Shown here: positions 24,529-32,549 of the stretch, in pieces
Layout: each line of letters opens with the position of its first letter
How positions within the stretch are numbered: position 1 is the first letter of the stretch
Origin: Pseudescherichia sp031987975
GTDB taxonomy: Bacteria > Pseudomonadota > Gammaproteobacteria > Enterobacterales > Enterobacteriaceae
Reading direction: 5' to 3'
Assembly (NCBI RefSeq): GCF_031987975.1
Contig: NZ_DALZYX010000007.1
Coordinates: forward strand, 124,001 to 188,000
DNA: 64,000 bases
Notes under the pieces: generated by a model
The model's database searches: none
What the model was told of the DNA's origin: nothing
Seen by the model: only the letters and a program-made list of their open reading frames with translations
Program-made: the position numbers and the translations under genes

Positions 24529-25383
24529 TTATTTTATTTCTGTAATCGTTATGCTTACCGGACTTTCTTTTGTATTGATTTTTTTTAAGTACTTATCTAA
24601 ATATTCATAGTCTGGAGTTGAGCCACATATTGCTATAATTTCACGTCCAACTGGTGTCAACAAGGCTGTCCCGGTTCTTATTCTCCAATCCTTGCTATCT
24701 TCGCTTTTAAATTCAACACGCATTACTATATTATAATAATCCATGCGGGATGCTTTTGCATTGTAAGTTAAACTATAACCCATGCTCTGCTGAATTATCC
24801 CCATAGAATCCAATGCTGCTAGTTGTGCAAAGTTAATACCCTCAATATTTCCATCTGCATCTTCTACTAGGATAGGTGTAAGATAAATTGCTTGCCATAC
24901 AAATTTTCCAAAATAAGTAATGAGTTCAGCTTCTTCTCTACTTAAAGTAGATAATAGTCTAAGAGTTCTTCTACTGAAAGAACCATTAGATTTTGCCTCT
25001 TCAGAAAGGATTCTTGCCCATAATGTTTGCATCTGCTCATCAGTTACATCTTCACATTCTTTAAAGAAAGCTTCGATCCAGTCCTCATCAATGTCGCTTA
25101 CGCTATCTTCATCGTTAAGATTTTGTGCCGCCTGAATTGTAATGCTTTCAATATTCTCTTGCCGTTTAGTTTCACGTTTCAAAAAACGTTCGGCAGCTCT
25201 TTTTTCAATACCTTCCAGTTGCAATTTCGAAACTAACTCTGTTCGCTTGGCATCAGCTTCAGCCTTAGCCTTTCTTCTAATTCTGGTAGGCTCATAAAGG
25301 ATTCCAACCGCATCACAAACCTTTCCGACTAATTTTTCCCCAGGCTTTGATAAACCAGAAAAACTGAAATCTATAAGGCTCAT
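24529..25383 (-). CDS. DUF2806-like accessory (cargo) protein
   Basis: A 284-residue soluble protein with the pattern of DUF2806/TIGR03899: a basic helical N-terminus (about 30-90), QNLNDEDSVSDIDEDWIEAFF, MQTLWARILSEEAKSNGSFSRRTLRLL and STLSREEAELITYFG. It has its own excellent ribosome site (AGGAGG) and stands outside the morphogenesis operon. Unlike its neighbours it has only about one GTAC, so it was probably acquired separately. Proteins of this kind occur in prophages and islands; a defence function has not been shown to my knowledge, and is only a possibility. Confidence 0.65.
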   Translation of the reverse strand: MSLIDFSFSGLSKPGEKLVGKVCDAVGILYEPTRIRRKAKAEADAKRTELVSKLQLEGIEKRAAERFLKRETKRQENIESITIQAAQNLNDEDSVSDIDEDWIEAFFKECEDVTDEQMQTLWARILSEEAKSNGSFSRRTLRLLSTLSREEAELITYFGKFVWQAIYLTPILVEDADGNIEGINFAQLAALDSMGIIQQSMGYSLTYNAKASRMDYYNIVMRVEFKSEDSKDWRIRTGTALLTPVGREIIAICGSTPDYEYLDKYLKKINTKESPVSITITEIK

Positions 25384-25411
25384 TATTTCCTCCTATGATA
25401 ATTAACGGTGT

Positions 25412-25660
25412 TTACTCACATTCCCAAATAGTATTCTGTACCCCAGTCCCAGCAGGTAAACGCGGATTGGCGTTAGCACTATGGGTATAAGTCGCTTTAG
25501 ATTTTCCGTACTGCTGACAAGCTGCATTTGCAGTTTTCTGCAAGCTATCGAGACCATACCAGCCATCAGATTGAATGCTTACTGTTTTACCATCATTGTA
25601 CTGAACCAATGCACAGCCTGATAAGGTCAATGCAATTAAAGTTATACATAGGTTTTTCAT
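25412..25660 (-). CDS. Small prophage lipoprotein
   Basis: An 82-residue lipoprotein from ATG 25660: MKNLCITLIALTLSGCALVQY with lipobox LSGC; the mature part holds two cysteines, NAACQQYGK and IWECE (last residues), that could form a disulphide. It follows the DUF2806-like gene on the minus strand, 28 bases upstream of it. It may be a surface-acting conversion gene. It is not a typical Rz1 spanin (no proline-rich sequence and no Rz partner). GTAC motifs place it inside the prophage. Confidence 0.7.
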   Translation of the reverse strand: MKNLCITLIALTLSGCALVQYNDGKTVSIQSDGWYGLDSLQKTANAACQQYGKSKATYTHSANANPRLPAGTGVQNTIWECE

Positions 25661-25684
25661 TATTTTTACCCTAGATTCATGCAC

Positions 25685-25991
25685 TTAACTCATTTGTTTA
25701 TTTTGTGAGCTGAATATAGATCTTGATTGTTTGGGCAGCCCAGGGAGACAAAACCAATACGCGGTTGTTGTATGCTCATACGCTCACAAAGTAAACAGAA
25801 GAAAAAACCGGGCGATTTTACACGGGTTTTCAACGACTCTCTACTGCTAACTCAACGGGTTAAATTTTGTTTACGTTGTCACACTGTAAAAATTGTTAAA
25901 CTCTGGATAATTATTGACCCAGCGCATAATTTTGAACAAAAAATGATCTTATGCTTGATCTGCGATTAGGCCGACAAGGGGAGGATCATGT
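25685..25991. other. Prophage/host junction and bssR upstream region
   Basis: About 300 bases without a convincing gene. It should contain the right attachment site and the bssR promoter. GTAC does not occur in it. I see AT-rich promoter-like sequence and a ribosome site (GGGGAGG) for bssR, but no tRNA gene and no identifiable att core, since the left end of the prophage is out of view. Confidence 0.5.
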
Positions 25992-26378
25992 ATGACCGTT
26001 GACAGACTGAGACGAAGTCTGCTGAGAAAACTTGCTAACGCCAGTATCGATCTTGCGGCGTATGTCCAGCTCAGAAAGGCGAAGGGTTACATGTCGGTCA
26101 GCGAAAGCAACTATCTGCGTGACAGCTTTTTTGAACTATCAACACTAATACGCGATCTCGAGCGGCATGCTTATGCCGTCCCGGATGCGAAAGAACGTGA
26201 AATGCTGTGCCGGGCAGAGGGGGCACTCTCCTCTGCGGGTATATGTATGATGAGCGGCCACCATGACTGCCCAAACTACATTGCTGTGAACGTAGAGACG
26301 CTCGACCGCTGTCTCAAAACCCTTAACATATGCATTCAGAACCTCAACGAGCATGAACCGCTGGTTGTGGAAGCCTGA
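25992..26378 (+). CDS. bssR: Biofilm regulator BssR
   Basis: A 128-residue protein matching E. coli BssR (YliH, 127 aa), especially VDLAAYVQLRKAKGYMSVSES, where only the first residues differ here (IDLAAYVQLRKAKGYMSVSE), and the SGHHDCP motif near residue 92. In E. coli it affects biofilm formation, indole and AI-2 signalling, but the mechanism is not known. GAGG lies seven bases before the start. It is the first host gene right of the prophage; in K-12 it lies next to rimO, so the prophage probably inserted between rimO and bssR. Confidence 0.9.
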   Translation: MTVDRLRRSLLRKLANASIDLAAYVQLRKAKGYMSVSESNYLRDSFFELSTLIRDLERHAYAVPDAKEREMLCRAEGALSSAGICMMSGHHDCPNYIAVNVETLDRCLKTLNICIQNLNEHEPLVVEA

Positions 26379-26384
26379 ATCCCC

Positions 26385-26410
26385 GGGGGAGGCAACTCCC
26401 CCTTCTGCTT
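26385..26410 (+). terminator. bssR terminator
   Basis: GGGGGAG-GCAA-CTCCCCC hairpin with a GCAA tetraloop, followed by TTCTGCTT; seven bases after bssR. Confidence 0.7.
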
Positions 26411-26486
26411 AAGCTTTTGTAAAAATGGGCGCACGCAACGTTCCGCTGGCTACGCTTTATGCCAGAGACCCTTAAAGGAGTGCCCC

Positions 26487-27605
26487 ATGCACCGCAACGC
26501 CCTGATTTTTATCCCCGCGCTGTTTCTGTCCGCCTCGGTTTTTGCCGCGCCCGCGCCGGTAAAGGTCGATGTGCTGCAAAGCAAACTCGATCGCCCGTGG
26601 TCGCTGGCATTCCTGCCTGACAATAAAGGCATGCTCATTACCCTGCGCGGCGGCCAGCTGCGCCACTGGCAGGCGGGGAGCGGACTGTCCGATCCTCTTT
26701 CCGGCGTGCCGAAAGTATGGGCTAACGGGCAGGGCGGACTGTTTGACGTGGTGCTGGCCCCGGACTTTGCTCAGTCGCGCCGGGTGTGGCTGAGCTACGC
26801 CGAAGCGGGCAGCGACGGCAAGGCCGGAACGGCGGTGGGCTACGGGCGGTTAAGCGACGATCTCACCCGCCTGGAGGCCTTTAAGGTCGTCTTTCGCCAG
26901 ACGCCTAAGCTCTCCACCGGCAACCACTTCGGTGGGCGGCTGGTCTTTGATGGCAAAGGCTACCTCTATATTGCCCTGGGGGAGAACAATCAGCGCTCTA
27001 CAGCCCAGGATCTCGATAAGCTCCAGGGCAAGCTGGTGCGCCTCACCGATGAGGGTGCGGTACCAAATGATAACCCCTTCGCTAACAACGCCAGCGCCCG
27101 CAAGGAGATCTGGTCTTACGGCATCCGTAACCCGCAGGGGATGGCGATGAATCCCTGGACCGATACTCTGTGGTTAAACGAGCACGGGCCGCGTGGCGGA
27201 GATGAGATTAACATCCCACAGAAAGGCAAAAACTACGGCTGGCCGCTGGCAACCTGGGGCATCAACTATAGCGGGATGAAGATCCCGGAGGCCAAGGGAG
27301 AGATTGTGGCCGGCACCGAGCAGCCTGCTTTCTACTGGAAAGACTCCCCGGCGGTGAGCGGGATGGCGTTCTATAACGCATCAACCTTCCCGCAGTGGCA
27401 GCACAAGCTGTTCATTGGCGCGCTGAAGGACAAGGACGTGATTGTGATGAGCGTGAACGGAGATAAAGTTACCGAAGATGGGCGTATCCTGGGGGATCGC
27501 AACCAGCGCATCCGCGACGTGCGGGTTGGTCCCGACGGCTACCTCTATGTGCTCACCGACGAGTCCGACGGCGAGCTGTTAAAGGTTAGCCCGACGGGAA
27601 ATTAG
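26487..27605 (+). CDS. yliI: PQQ-dependent aldose sugar dehydrogenase YliI
   Basis: 372 residues against 371 in E. coli. A secreted six-bladed beta-propeller quinoprotein oxidising aldose sugars when PQQ is supplied. Signal peptide: about 20 residues to VFAAP. Conserved features include the substrate/quinone-binding blocks TGNHFGGRLVFDGKGYLYIA, SYGIRNPQGMAMNPW and LNEHGPRGGDEIN. The AGGAG before ATG 26487 supports the start. It converges with gstB, overlapping by four bases. The PQQ biosynthetic genes are not in the window. Confidence 0.93.
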   Translation: MHRNALIFIPALFLSASVFAAPAPVKVDVLQSKLDRPWSLAFLPDNKGMLITLRGGQLRHWQAGSGLSDPLSGVPKVWANGQGGLFDVVLAPDFAQSRRVWLSYAEAGSDGKAGTAVGYGRLSDDLTRLEAFKVVFRQTPKLSTGNHFGGRLVFDGKGYLYIALGENNQRSTAQDLDKLQGKLVRLTDEGAVPNDNPFANNASARKEIWSYGIRNPQGMAMNPWTDTLWLNEHGPRGGDEINIPQKGKNYGWPLATWGINYSGMKIPEAKGEIVAGTEQPAFYWKDSPAVSGMAFYNASTFPQWQHKLFIGALKDKDVIVMSVNGDKVTEDGRILGDRNQRIRDVRVGPDGYLYVLTDESDGELLKVSPTGN

Positions 27606-28228
27606 GTCACCGGGATCATCACAATTTTACGGTAGGCAGGGCGCTCGCTCAGGGCGTCGTACCAGCGTTGCAGGTGCGGACGCGGCGTCCACGTCAGGCC
27701 AACATTCCACAGGTTATAGACGAAGGGCGCCACGGCGATATCCCCGAGGCCAAACTCCTCTCCGGAGAGCCACGGCGTTTTTGCCAGCGCGTTATCCAGA
27801 ATCTCAAACAGCGGCTCGCAGGCGGCAATGCCCGCCTCAATCACCGCCGGATCGCGTTTTTCTACCGGCGTTCTGACCAGGTTCATCAATAGCACCCGGT
27901 GAGCGGGGGAGAGCGTGCCGTTGGCCCAGTCCATCCACTTTTCAGCCTGGGCACGGGCGGCAGGCGGCTCGATCCACAGGCGACCCTGACCATACTGTGC
28001 TGCCAGGAAGCGCACAATGGTATTTGACTCCCATAGCACGCTGTCGGTCTCATCGTCGCGGAACAGCGGCACCAGCCCGTTGGGATTCAGCGCCAGATAC
28101 TCCGGGCTATGGTTCAGGCCATGCTCCAGCCCGGCCAGAATTTGCGTATACGGCAGCTCCAGCTCTTCAAGGGTCCATAAGACTTTTTTTACGTTGGTCG
28201 AGTTGTTTCTGCCCCACAGCGTGATCAT
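27602..28228 (-). CDS. gstB: Glutathione S-transferase GstB
   Basis: 208 residues, as in E. coli GstB (YliJ). The N-terminal thioredoxin-like domain begins ITLWGRNNSTNVKKVLW, the motif NPNGLVPLFRDDE supplies the cis-Pro for glutathione binding, and WESNTIVRFLAAQYG is the end of that domain; the helical C-terminal domain follows. It conjugates glutathione to halogenated and other electrophiles (bromoacetate in E. coli). Its own promoter lies in the space before dacC. Confidence 0.93.
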   Translation of the reverse strand: MITLWGRNNSTNVKKVLWTLEELELPYTQILAGLEHGLNHSPEYLALNPNGLVPLFRDDETDSVLWESNTIVRFLAAQYGQGRLWIEPPAARAQAEKWMDWANGTLSPAHRVLLMNLVRTPVEKRDPAVIEAGIAACEPLFEILDNALAKTPWLSGEEFGLGDIAVAPFVYNLWNVGLTWTPRPHLQRWYDALSERPAYRKIVMIPVT

Positions 28229-28487
28229 AAAAACTCCTTCTTTCCGTCAGCAACCGGGCGCTGTCATCAGCACCATATGGCTGACATAGTGGGATAAAGT
28301 TAACATTCAGGCAACGACAAACAAAAAAATCCCGCTCACAGCAGCGTGGGGATGTGATATTGCGTAAACTTTAAAAAACTTTACCAGCAGGCGGTTTTCT
28401 TCACCGCTTTTGTACGTTACTACTCACCGTTTAGCGCGTAGCGGTGAGCTAACGCGGTTTTTTAGAATGGATACTCGGGTGGCCTTT

Positions 28488-29696
28488 ATGACGCATTTCT
28501 CTCTGTCCCTTCGCGGCCTGGCTACGGCCTCGGCGCTTGTGGTTCTTTTTTCTCCCTCTCTCTTTGCCGCCGAGCAGGTCGCGGCCCCCGCTGCACCTGC
28601 GGTTGATGCCCGGGCGTGGATCCTGATGGACTATGCCAGCGGTAAAGTGCTGGCGGAAGGCAACGCCGATGAAAAGCTGGATCCAGCCAGCCTCACCAAG
28701 CTGATGACCAGCTACGTCACCGGTCAGGCGCTGAAGGCAGGAAAAATTCATCTCACCGATATGGTTACCGTGGGTAAAGATGCCTGGGCTACCGGCAACC
28801 CGGCGCTGCGCGGCTCGTCGCTGATGTTCCTCAAGCCTGGGGATCAGGTCTCAGTGGCGGACCTGAATAAAGGGGTGATCATCCAGTCGGGGAACGATGC
28901 CAGCATCGCCATTGCTGACTACGTGGCGGGAAGCCAGGATGCCTTTGTCGGCCTGATGAATAACTATGCCCAGCGGCTGGGGCTGACCAACACCACTTTT
29001 AAAACGGTGCACGGCCTCGATGCGCCGGGACAGTTCAGCACCGCCCGCGACATGGCCCTGCTGGGCAAGGCGCTGATCCACGACGTGCCGGAAGAGTACG
29101 CCATCCACAAAGAGAAAGAGTTTACCTTCAACAAGATCCGTCAGCCGAACCGTAACCGCCTGCTGTGGAGCACGAATCTCAACGTCGACGGGATGAAGAC
29201 CGGCACCACCGAAGGGGCGGGCTACAATCTGGTGGCCTCGGCCACGCAGGGTGATATGCGGCTTATCTCGGTGGTGCTCGGGAGTAAAACCGATCGTATC
29301 CGCTTCAACGAGTCAGAGAAGCTGCTGACCTGGGGCTTCCGCTTCTTCGAAACCGTTACCCCTATCAAGCCCGATGCCACCTTCGCCACCACCCGCGTCT
29401 GGTTTGGCGACAGCAGCGAGGCGAAGCTCGGCGCAGGCGAAGCCGGCTCGATCACTATTCCTAAAGGGCAGCTGAAAAACCTGAAGGCGACCTGGAAATT
29501 AAATGACCCGCAGCTTACCGCACCGCTGAAGAAGGGCCAGGTGGTAGGCGCTATCGACTTCCAGCTTAACGGTAAATCCATCGAGCAGCGTCCACTGATT
29601 GTTATGGAAGCGGTGGAAGAGGGCGGATTCCTGAGCCGGATGTGGGACTTCGTGCTGATGAAGTTCCATGAGTGGTTCGGCAGCTGGTTCTCATAG
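28488..29696 (+). CDS. dacC: D-alanyl-D-alanine carboxypeptidase PBP6a
   Basis: 402 residues (E. coli 400). A periplasmic, membrane-bound penicillin-binding protein that removes the terminal D-Ala from peptidoglycan stem peptides. Signal peptide ends at FAA. Active-site motifs: SLTK in DPASLTKLM, SGN in IIQSGNDAS, and KTG in DGMKTGTTEGAGY. The amphipathic C-terminal anchor is FLSRMWDFVLMKFHEWFGSWFS. Start 28488 is chosen by homology; upstream in-frame ATG codons (28410, 28467) give no signal peptide at the N-terminus. Confidence 0.95.
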   Translation: MTHFSLSLRGLATASALVVLFSPSLFAAEQVAAPAAPAVDARAWILMDYASGKVLAEGNADEKLDPASLTKLMTSYVTGQALKAGKIHLTDMVTVGKDAWATGNPALRGSSLMFLKPGDQVSVADLNKGVIIQSGNDASIAIADYVAGSQDAFVGLMNNYAQRLGLTNTTFKTVHGLDAPGQFSTARDMALLGKALIHDVPEEYAIHKEKEFTFNKIRQPNRNRLLWSTNLNVDGMKTGTTEGAGYNLVASATQGDMRLISVVLGSKTDRIRFNESEKLLTWGFRFFETVTPIKPDATFATTRVWFGDSSEAKLGAGEAGSITIPKGQLKNLKATWKLNDPQLTAPLKKGQVVGAIDFQLNGKSIEQRPLIVMEAVEEGGFLSRMWDFVLMKFHEWFGSWFS

Positions 29697-29702
29697 ACCG
29701 TA

Positions 29703-30461
29703 TCAGTAGAGCAGGGCGATGCGCTGCGCTTTTGCCAGCGCAAACAGGTTATCGTCCGGGCGAACGTCGCTGGCGATGGCATCAAACTGGCTGAGTTCGC
29801 CCATGCACGCCGGGCGCACTTTGCCAAACTTGCTGTGATCGACCACCAGCACGTGGTACTGCGCTCGGGTCAATGCCCAACGCTTTACCGGCAGCTCCTC
29901 AAGGTTAAAGCAGGTCGCCCCCATCTCTGGATGCACGCCCGCCGCAGAATAGAAGGCGAGATCCGGACAGAGATTGTTAAGCGTCTCTTTAAAGTTGAGC
30001 GGGTTGAAGATGCCGTTGCTGGCGTGAAACTCGCCGCCGCAGAGAATGGTCCGGCAGAGCGGTTTCTCCTGTAAGGCCAGGAAGGTGTTCAGGGCATAAC
30101 AGATGGCGGTGAAGGGCAGCTCGTCGCTAATAGCATCGATAATCCACGGTGTGGTGGTGCCGCAGTCAAAAAACACCATCTGGTGGGCCTGCACCAGGGT
30201 CGCCGCATGGCGGGCTGCGAGGCGCTTCTCCTCTACCAGGCGGGTTTTCTGATCGCTCAGCAGATAATGACTGGCGGTGCGCGGCTCCAGCACCAGGTAA
30301 CCCCCCAGCAGCACTACCGGTGCGCTTTTGGCGTTCAGATCGCGACGAATGGTCATCTCAGATACGCCAAGGAGGGTAGCAGCCTCTTTCAGATGCAGTT
30401 TGTCGCTCCGTTTCAGCGCCTGCAATAGCTGGCCGATCCTTTCGTCACGTTTCGTTTCCAT
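29703..30461 (-). CDS. deoR: Deoxyribonucleoside regulator DeoR
   Basis: 252 residues, the same as E. coli. A repressor of the deo and nupG/tsx genes for deoxyribonucleoside use; deoxyribose-5-phosphate is the inducer. The N-terminal winged HTH lies at residues 18-45 (LHLKEAATLLGVSEMTIRRDL); the sugar-phosphate-sensing domain has FFDCGTTTPWIIDAI and YALNTFLAL. ATG 30461 matches the family start. Six bases separate its stop from that of dacC, so the two converge. Confidence 0.95.
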   Translation of the reverse strand: METKRDERIGQLLQALKRSDKLHLKEAATLLGVSEMTIRRDLNAKSAPVVLLGGYLVLEPRTASHYLLSDQKTRLVEEKRLAARHAATLVQAHQMVFFDCGTTTPWIIDAISDELPFTAICYALNTFLALQEKPLCRTILCGGEFHASNGIFNPLNFKETLNNLCPDLAFYSAAGVHPEMGATCFNLEELPVKRWALTRAQYHVLVVDHSKFGKVRPACMGELSQFDAIASDVRPDDNLFALAKAQRIALLY

Positions 30462-30534
30462 AAGTCCCCTGGCGTAATAGTAAAAGCCCTGCATACGGCA
30501 GGGCATCCAATATTACCTGCGCGGCCAGGTTAAG

Positions 30535-31143
30535 TCACTCACGCACCCAGCCTTTGCGGATAGGTAGAGCAAAACAGCGGCGGTAGATGAGATGCAGGGT
30601 TCGGTGCAGCCCCCTCCCGCAAACCTGCCAGAGCATCTGCGCGGCCAGGCAGCCGCTGAAAGCAATCAGCAATCCGCCCAGCATATCCAGCGGCCAGTGG
30701 ACGCCGAGATAGACGCGTGACCAGGCGATGCTCAGCGCCACGGCCAGCAGCACGCAGCCAGACCAGAGCCGATGCCAGAACAGAAACGCCAGCGCGAAGG
30801 TAAACGCCACCGTGCCGTGGTCGCTGGGATAAGAGTAGTTCGCCGAGTGGTGTAAAAAATTATAGCCTGCTTGCTGAGCAAAGGGTCTGTCGTGGGGGAA
30901 AAGATGGCCTATCAGCCAGGAGAGACACATGCTCACCGCCAGCGCCATTGCCGTTTTGATCACCAGCTGACGCTGGGCGCTCACCTGGTCATGTGGTCCC
31001 CATAGCCACAGCGCCACCGCCAGCAGAGGCAGCAGGGTGATCAAATCTTTAGCGATATATATCGCAGCGGCAATCAGCCAGGATGGCGAGTCGGGGGTGG
31101 CATTCAGCCAGTAAAATAGCGTGTGGTTGAGATTTTCCAGCAT
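30535..31143 (-). CDS. ybjG: Undecaprenyl-pyrophosphate phosphatase YbjG (BcrC-type)
   Basis: 202 residues (E. coli 198). Membrane phosphatase of the PAP2 family that recycles undecaprenyl pyrophosphate to the carrier lipid; several hydrophobic segments. The three PAP2 motifs are visible: FPHDRPF, YPSDHGTVAF and SRVYLGVHWPLD. In E. coli, overexpression gives bacitracin resistance and its transcription is part of the Cpx/PhoP envelope responses. The start is preceded by GGAGTGAC and faces mdfA. Confidence 0.93.
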   Translation of the reverse strand: MLENLNHTLFYWLNATPDSPSWLIAAAIYIAKDLITLLPLLAVALWLWGPHDQVSAQRQLVIKTAMALAVSMCLSWLIGHLFPHDRPFAQQAGYNFLHHSANYSYPSDHGTVAFTFALAFLFWHRLWSGCVLLAVALSIAWSRVYLGVHWPLDMLGGLLIAFSGCLAAQMLWQVCGRGLHRTLHLIYRRCFALPIRKGWVRE

Positions 31144-31316
31144 GGGGTGTCGTCACTCCTGTTGACCATAAATTAAGGCTTCCATTGTGCAGCGCGTACC
31201 TTAAACGAACCTTAAGCTATTAAAGCGTATTAAACGTGCGCTGCCATAGAGAATTTACTACCGCCAGCGCGGCGATTTAACTACACTCTGCGCGATCTTA
31301 AGGATAAAGAGGCTAC

Positions 31317-32549
31317 ATGCAAAATCGTTCATCTTCCAGAGGCCGTTTAGGCCGCCAGGCACTGATGTTTCCCCTCTGCCTGGTGCTCTATGAGTTCTCA
31401 ACCTATATCGGCAACGACATGATCCAGCCGGGGATGCTGGCGGTGGTTGCTCAGTACAATGCCGGCATCGAGTGGGTGCCGACCTCCATGACCGCCTATC
31501 TGGCCGGGGGGATGTTTTTACAGTGGCTGCTCGGGCCGCTGTCGGACCGCATTGGCCGCCGTCCGGTGATGCTCACCGGCGTGGTGTGGTTTATTGTCAC
31601 CTGCCTGGCGACGCTGCTGGCGCAGAACATTGAGCAGTTCACTATCCTGCGCTTCCTGCAGGGGGTGAGCCTCTGCTTTATTGGCGCGGTAGGTTATGCC
31701 GCCATCCAGGAGTCATTCGAGGAGGCGGTGTGCATCAAGATCACCGCCCTGATGGCGAACGTGGCGCTGATTGCGCCCCTGCTTGGTCCGCTGGTGGGAG
31801 CGGCCTGGGTGCACGTTGCGCCCTGGGAGGGGATGTTTGTTCTCTTCGCACTGCTGGCGGCCATCGCCTTCTTCGGCCTGCAACGGGCGATGCCGGAGAC
31901 CGCCACGCGTCTCGGGGAGAAGCTCTCCCTGAAGGAGCTGGGCCGGGACTATAAGGCGGTGCTGAAAAATGGCCGTTTCGTGGCCGGGGCGCTGGCGACG
32001 GGCTTTGTCAGCCTGCCGCTGCTGGCGTGGATCGCCCAGTCGCCGATCATTATTATCAGCGGCGAAGGGATGAGCAGCTATGAGTATGGCCTGCTGCAGG
32101 TGCCGATCTTCGGCGCGTTGATTGCGGGTAACCTGGTGCTGGCCCGGCTAACTTCCCGGCGCAGCGTGCGATCGCTGATTATCATGGGCGGCTGGCCGAT
32201 TGTTATCGGACTGCTGGTGGCGGCCGTGGCGACGATGGTTGCATCTCACGCTTACCTGTGGATGACTGCCGGGCTGAGCATTTACGCGTTTGGTATTGGC
32301 CTCGCCAACGCCGGACTGGTGCGCCTGACGCTGTTCGCCAGCGACATCAGTAAAGGAACGGTATCCGCCGCCATGGGCATGCTGCAGATGGCGATATTTA
32401 CCGTCGGCATTGAGCTGAGCAAGCACGCTTACCTCAGCGGCGGCGAAGGGCTGTTTAGCCTCTTCAACCTGGTAAACGGCCTGCTCTGGCTGGGACTGAT
32501 GGTTATCTTCCTTAAGGACCGGTCGGTGGGGCGCTCTCTGAACGGCTAG
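31317..32549 (+). CDS. mdfA: Multidrug/H+ antiporter MdfA
   Basis: 410 residues, identical in length to E. coli MdfA (Cmr). A 12-helix MFS exporter of cationic, zwitterionic and neutral drugs (chloramphenicol, ethidium, fluoroquinolones). The two acidic residues of helix 1, Glu26 and Asp34 in YEFSTYIGNDM, are kept, and the motif LGPLSDRIGRRPVM lies between helices 2 and 3. Its 3' end overlaps the convergent ybjJ gene by 38 bases; ybjH and ybjI, which lie between them in K-12, are missing. Confidence 0.95.
   Translation: MQNRSSSRGRLGRQALMFPLCLVLYEFSTYIGNDMIQPGMLAVVAQYNAGIEWVPTSMTAYLAGGMFLQWLLGPLSDRIGRRPVMLTGVVWFIVTCLATLLAQNIEQFTILRFLQGVSLCFIGAVGYAAIQESFEEAVCIKITALMANVALIAPLLGPLVGAAWVHVAPWEGMFVLFALLAAIAFFGLQRAMPETATRLGEKLSLKELGRDYKAVLKNGRFVAGALATGFVSLPLLAWIAQSPIIIISGEGMSSYEYGLLQVPIFGALIAGNLVLARLTSRRSVRSLIIMGGWPIVIGLLVAAVATMVASHAYLWMTAGLSIYAFGIGLANAGLVRLTLFASDISKGTVSAAMGMLQMAIFTVGIELSKHAYLSGGEGLFSLFNLVNGLLWLGLMVIFLKDRSVGRSLNG

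Larger units (their letters stand above)
1..25620. repeat. Dispersed over-represented GTAC / CAGTACTG motif
   Basis: GTAC, mostly as AGTAC, AGTACT or the palindrome CAGTACTG, recurs through nearly all prophage genes on both strands and in intergenic hairpins. By eye I count 18 GTAC in 10,021-11,020 and 11 in 1-1,020, against about 4 per kb expected by chance and 2 in host DNA 31,021-32,020. The cargo gene at 24,529-25,383 has only about one. The motif sits in all reading frames (Ser-Thr, Gln-Tyr, Val-Leu and others), so one amino-acid pair does not explain it. Function unknown. Confidence 0.85.
1..25690. mobile_element. Right-hand part of a long-tailed (siphovirus-type) prophage
   Basis: A continuous run of phage genes: packaging, portal, capsid, tail, tip, lysis and cargo. 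The window opens inside the element, so integrase, repressor and replication genes are not visible. The right boundary is inferred to lie between the last phage-like lipoprotein gene (start 25660) and bssR (25992); I could not identify an attachment-site core. Base use separates it from the host: it is more AT-rich and very rich in GTAC. The gene order terS-terL-W-portal-protease/capsid-FII-U-tube-G/GT-tape-tip-J follows the lambda/HK97 plan. Confidence 0.95.

Noticed and set aside
25412..25660. Prophage lipoprotein as Rz1 spanin
   Set aside because: Not proline-rich, not nested in an Rz gene, opposite strand to the holin, and no inner-membrane partner seen.
25727..25969. 80-codon open frame between the prophage and bssR
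   Set aside because: It starts inside the probable attachment region, no ribosome site, low-complexity basic sequence, overlaps the bssR promoter; probably chance.
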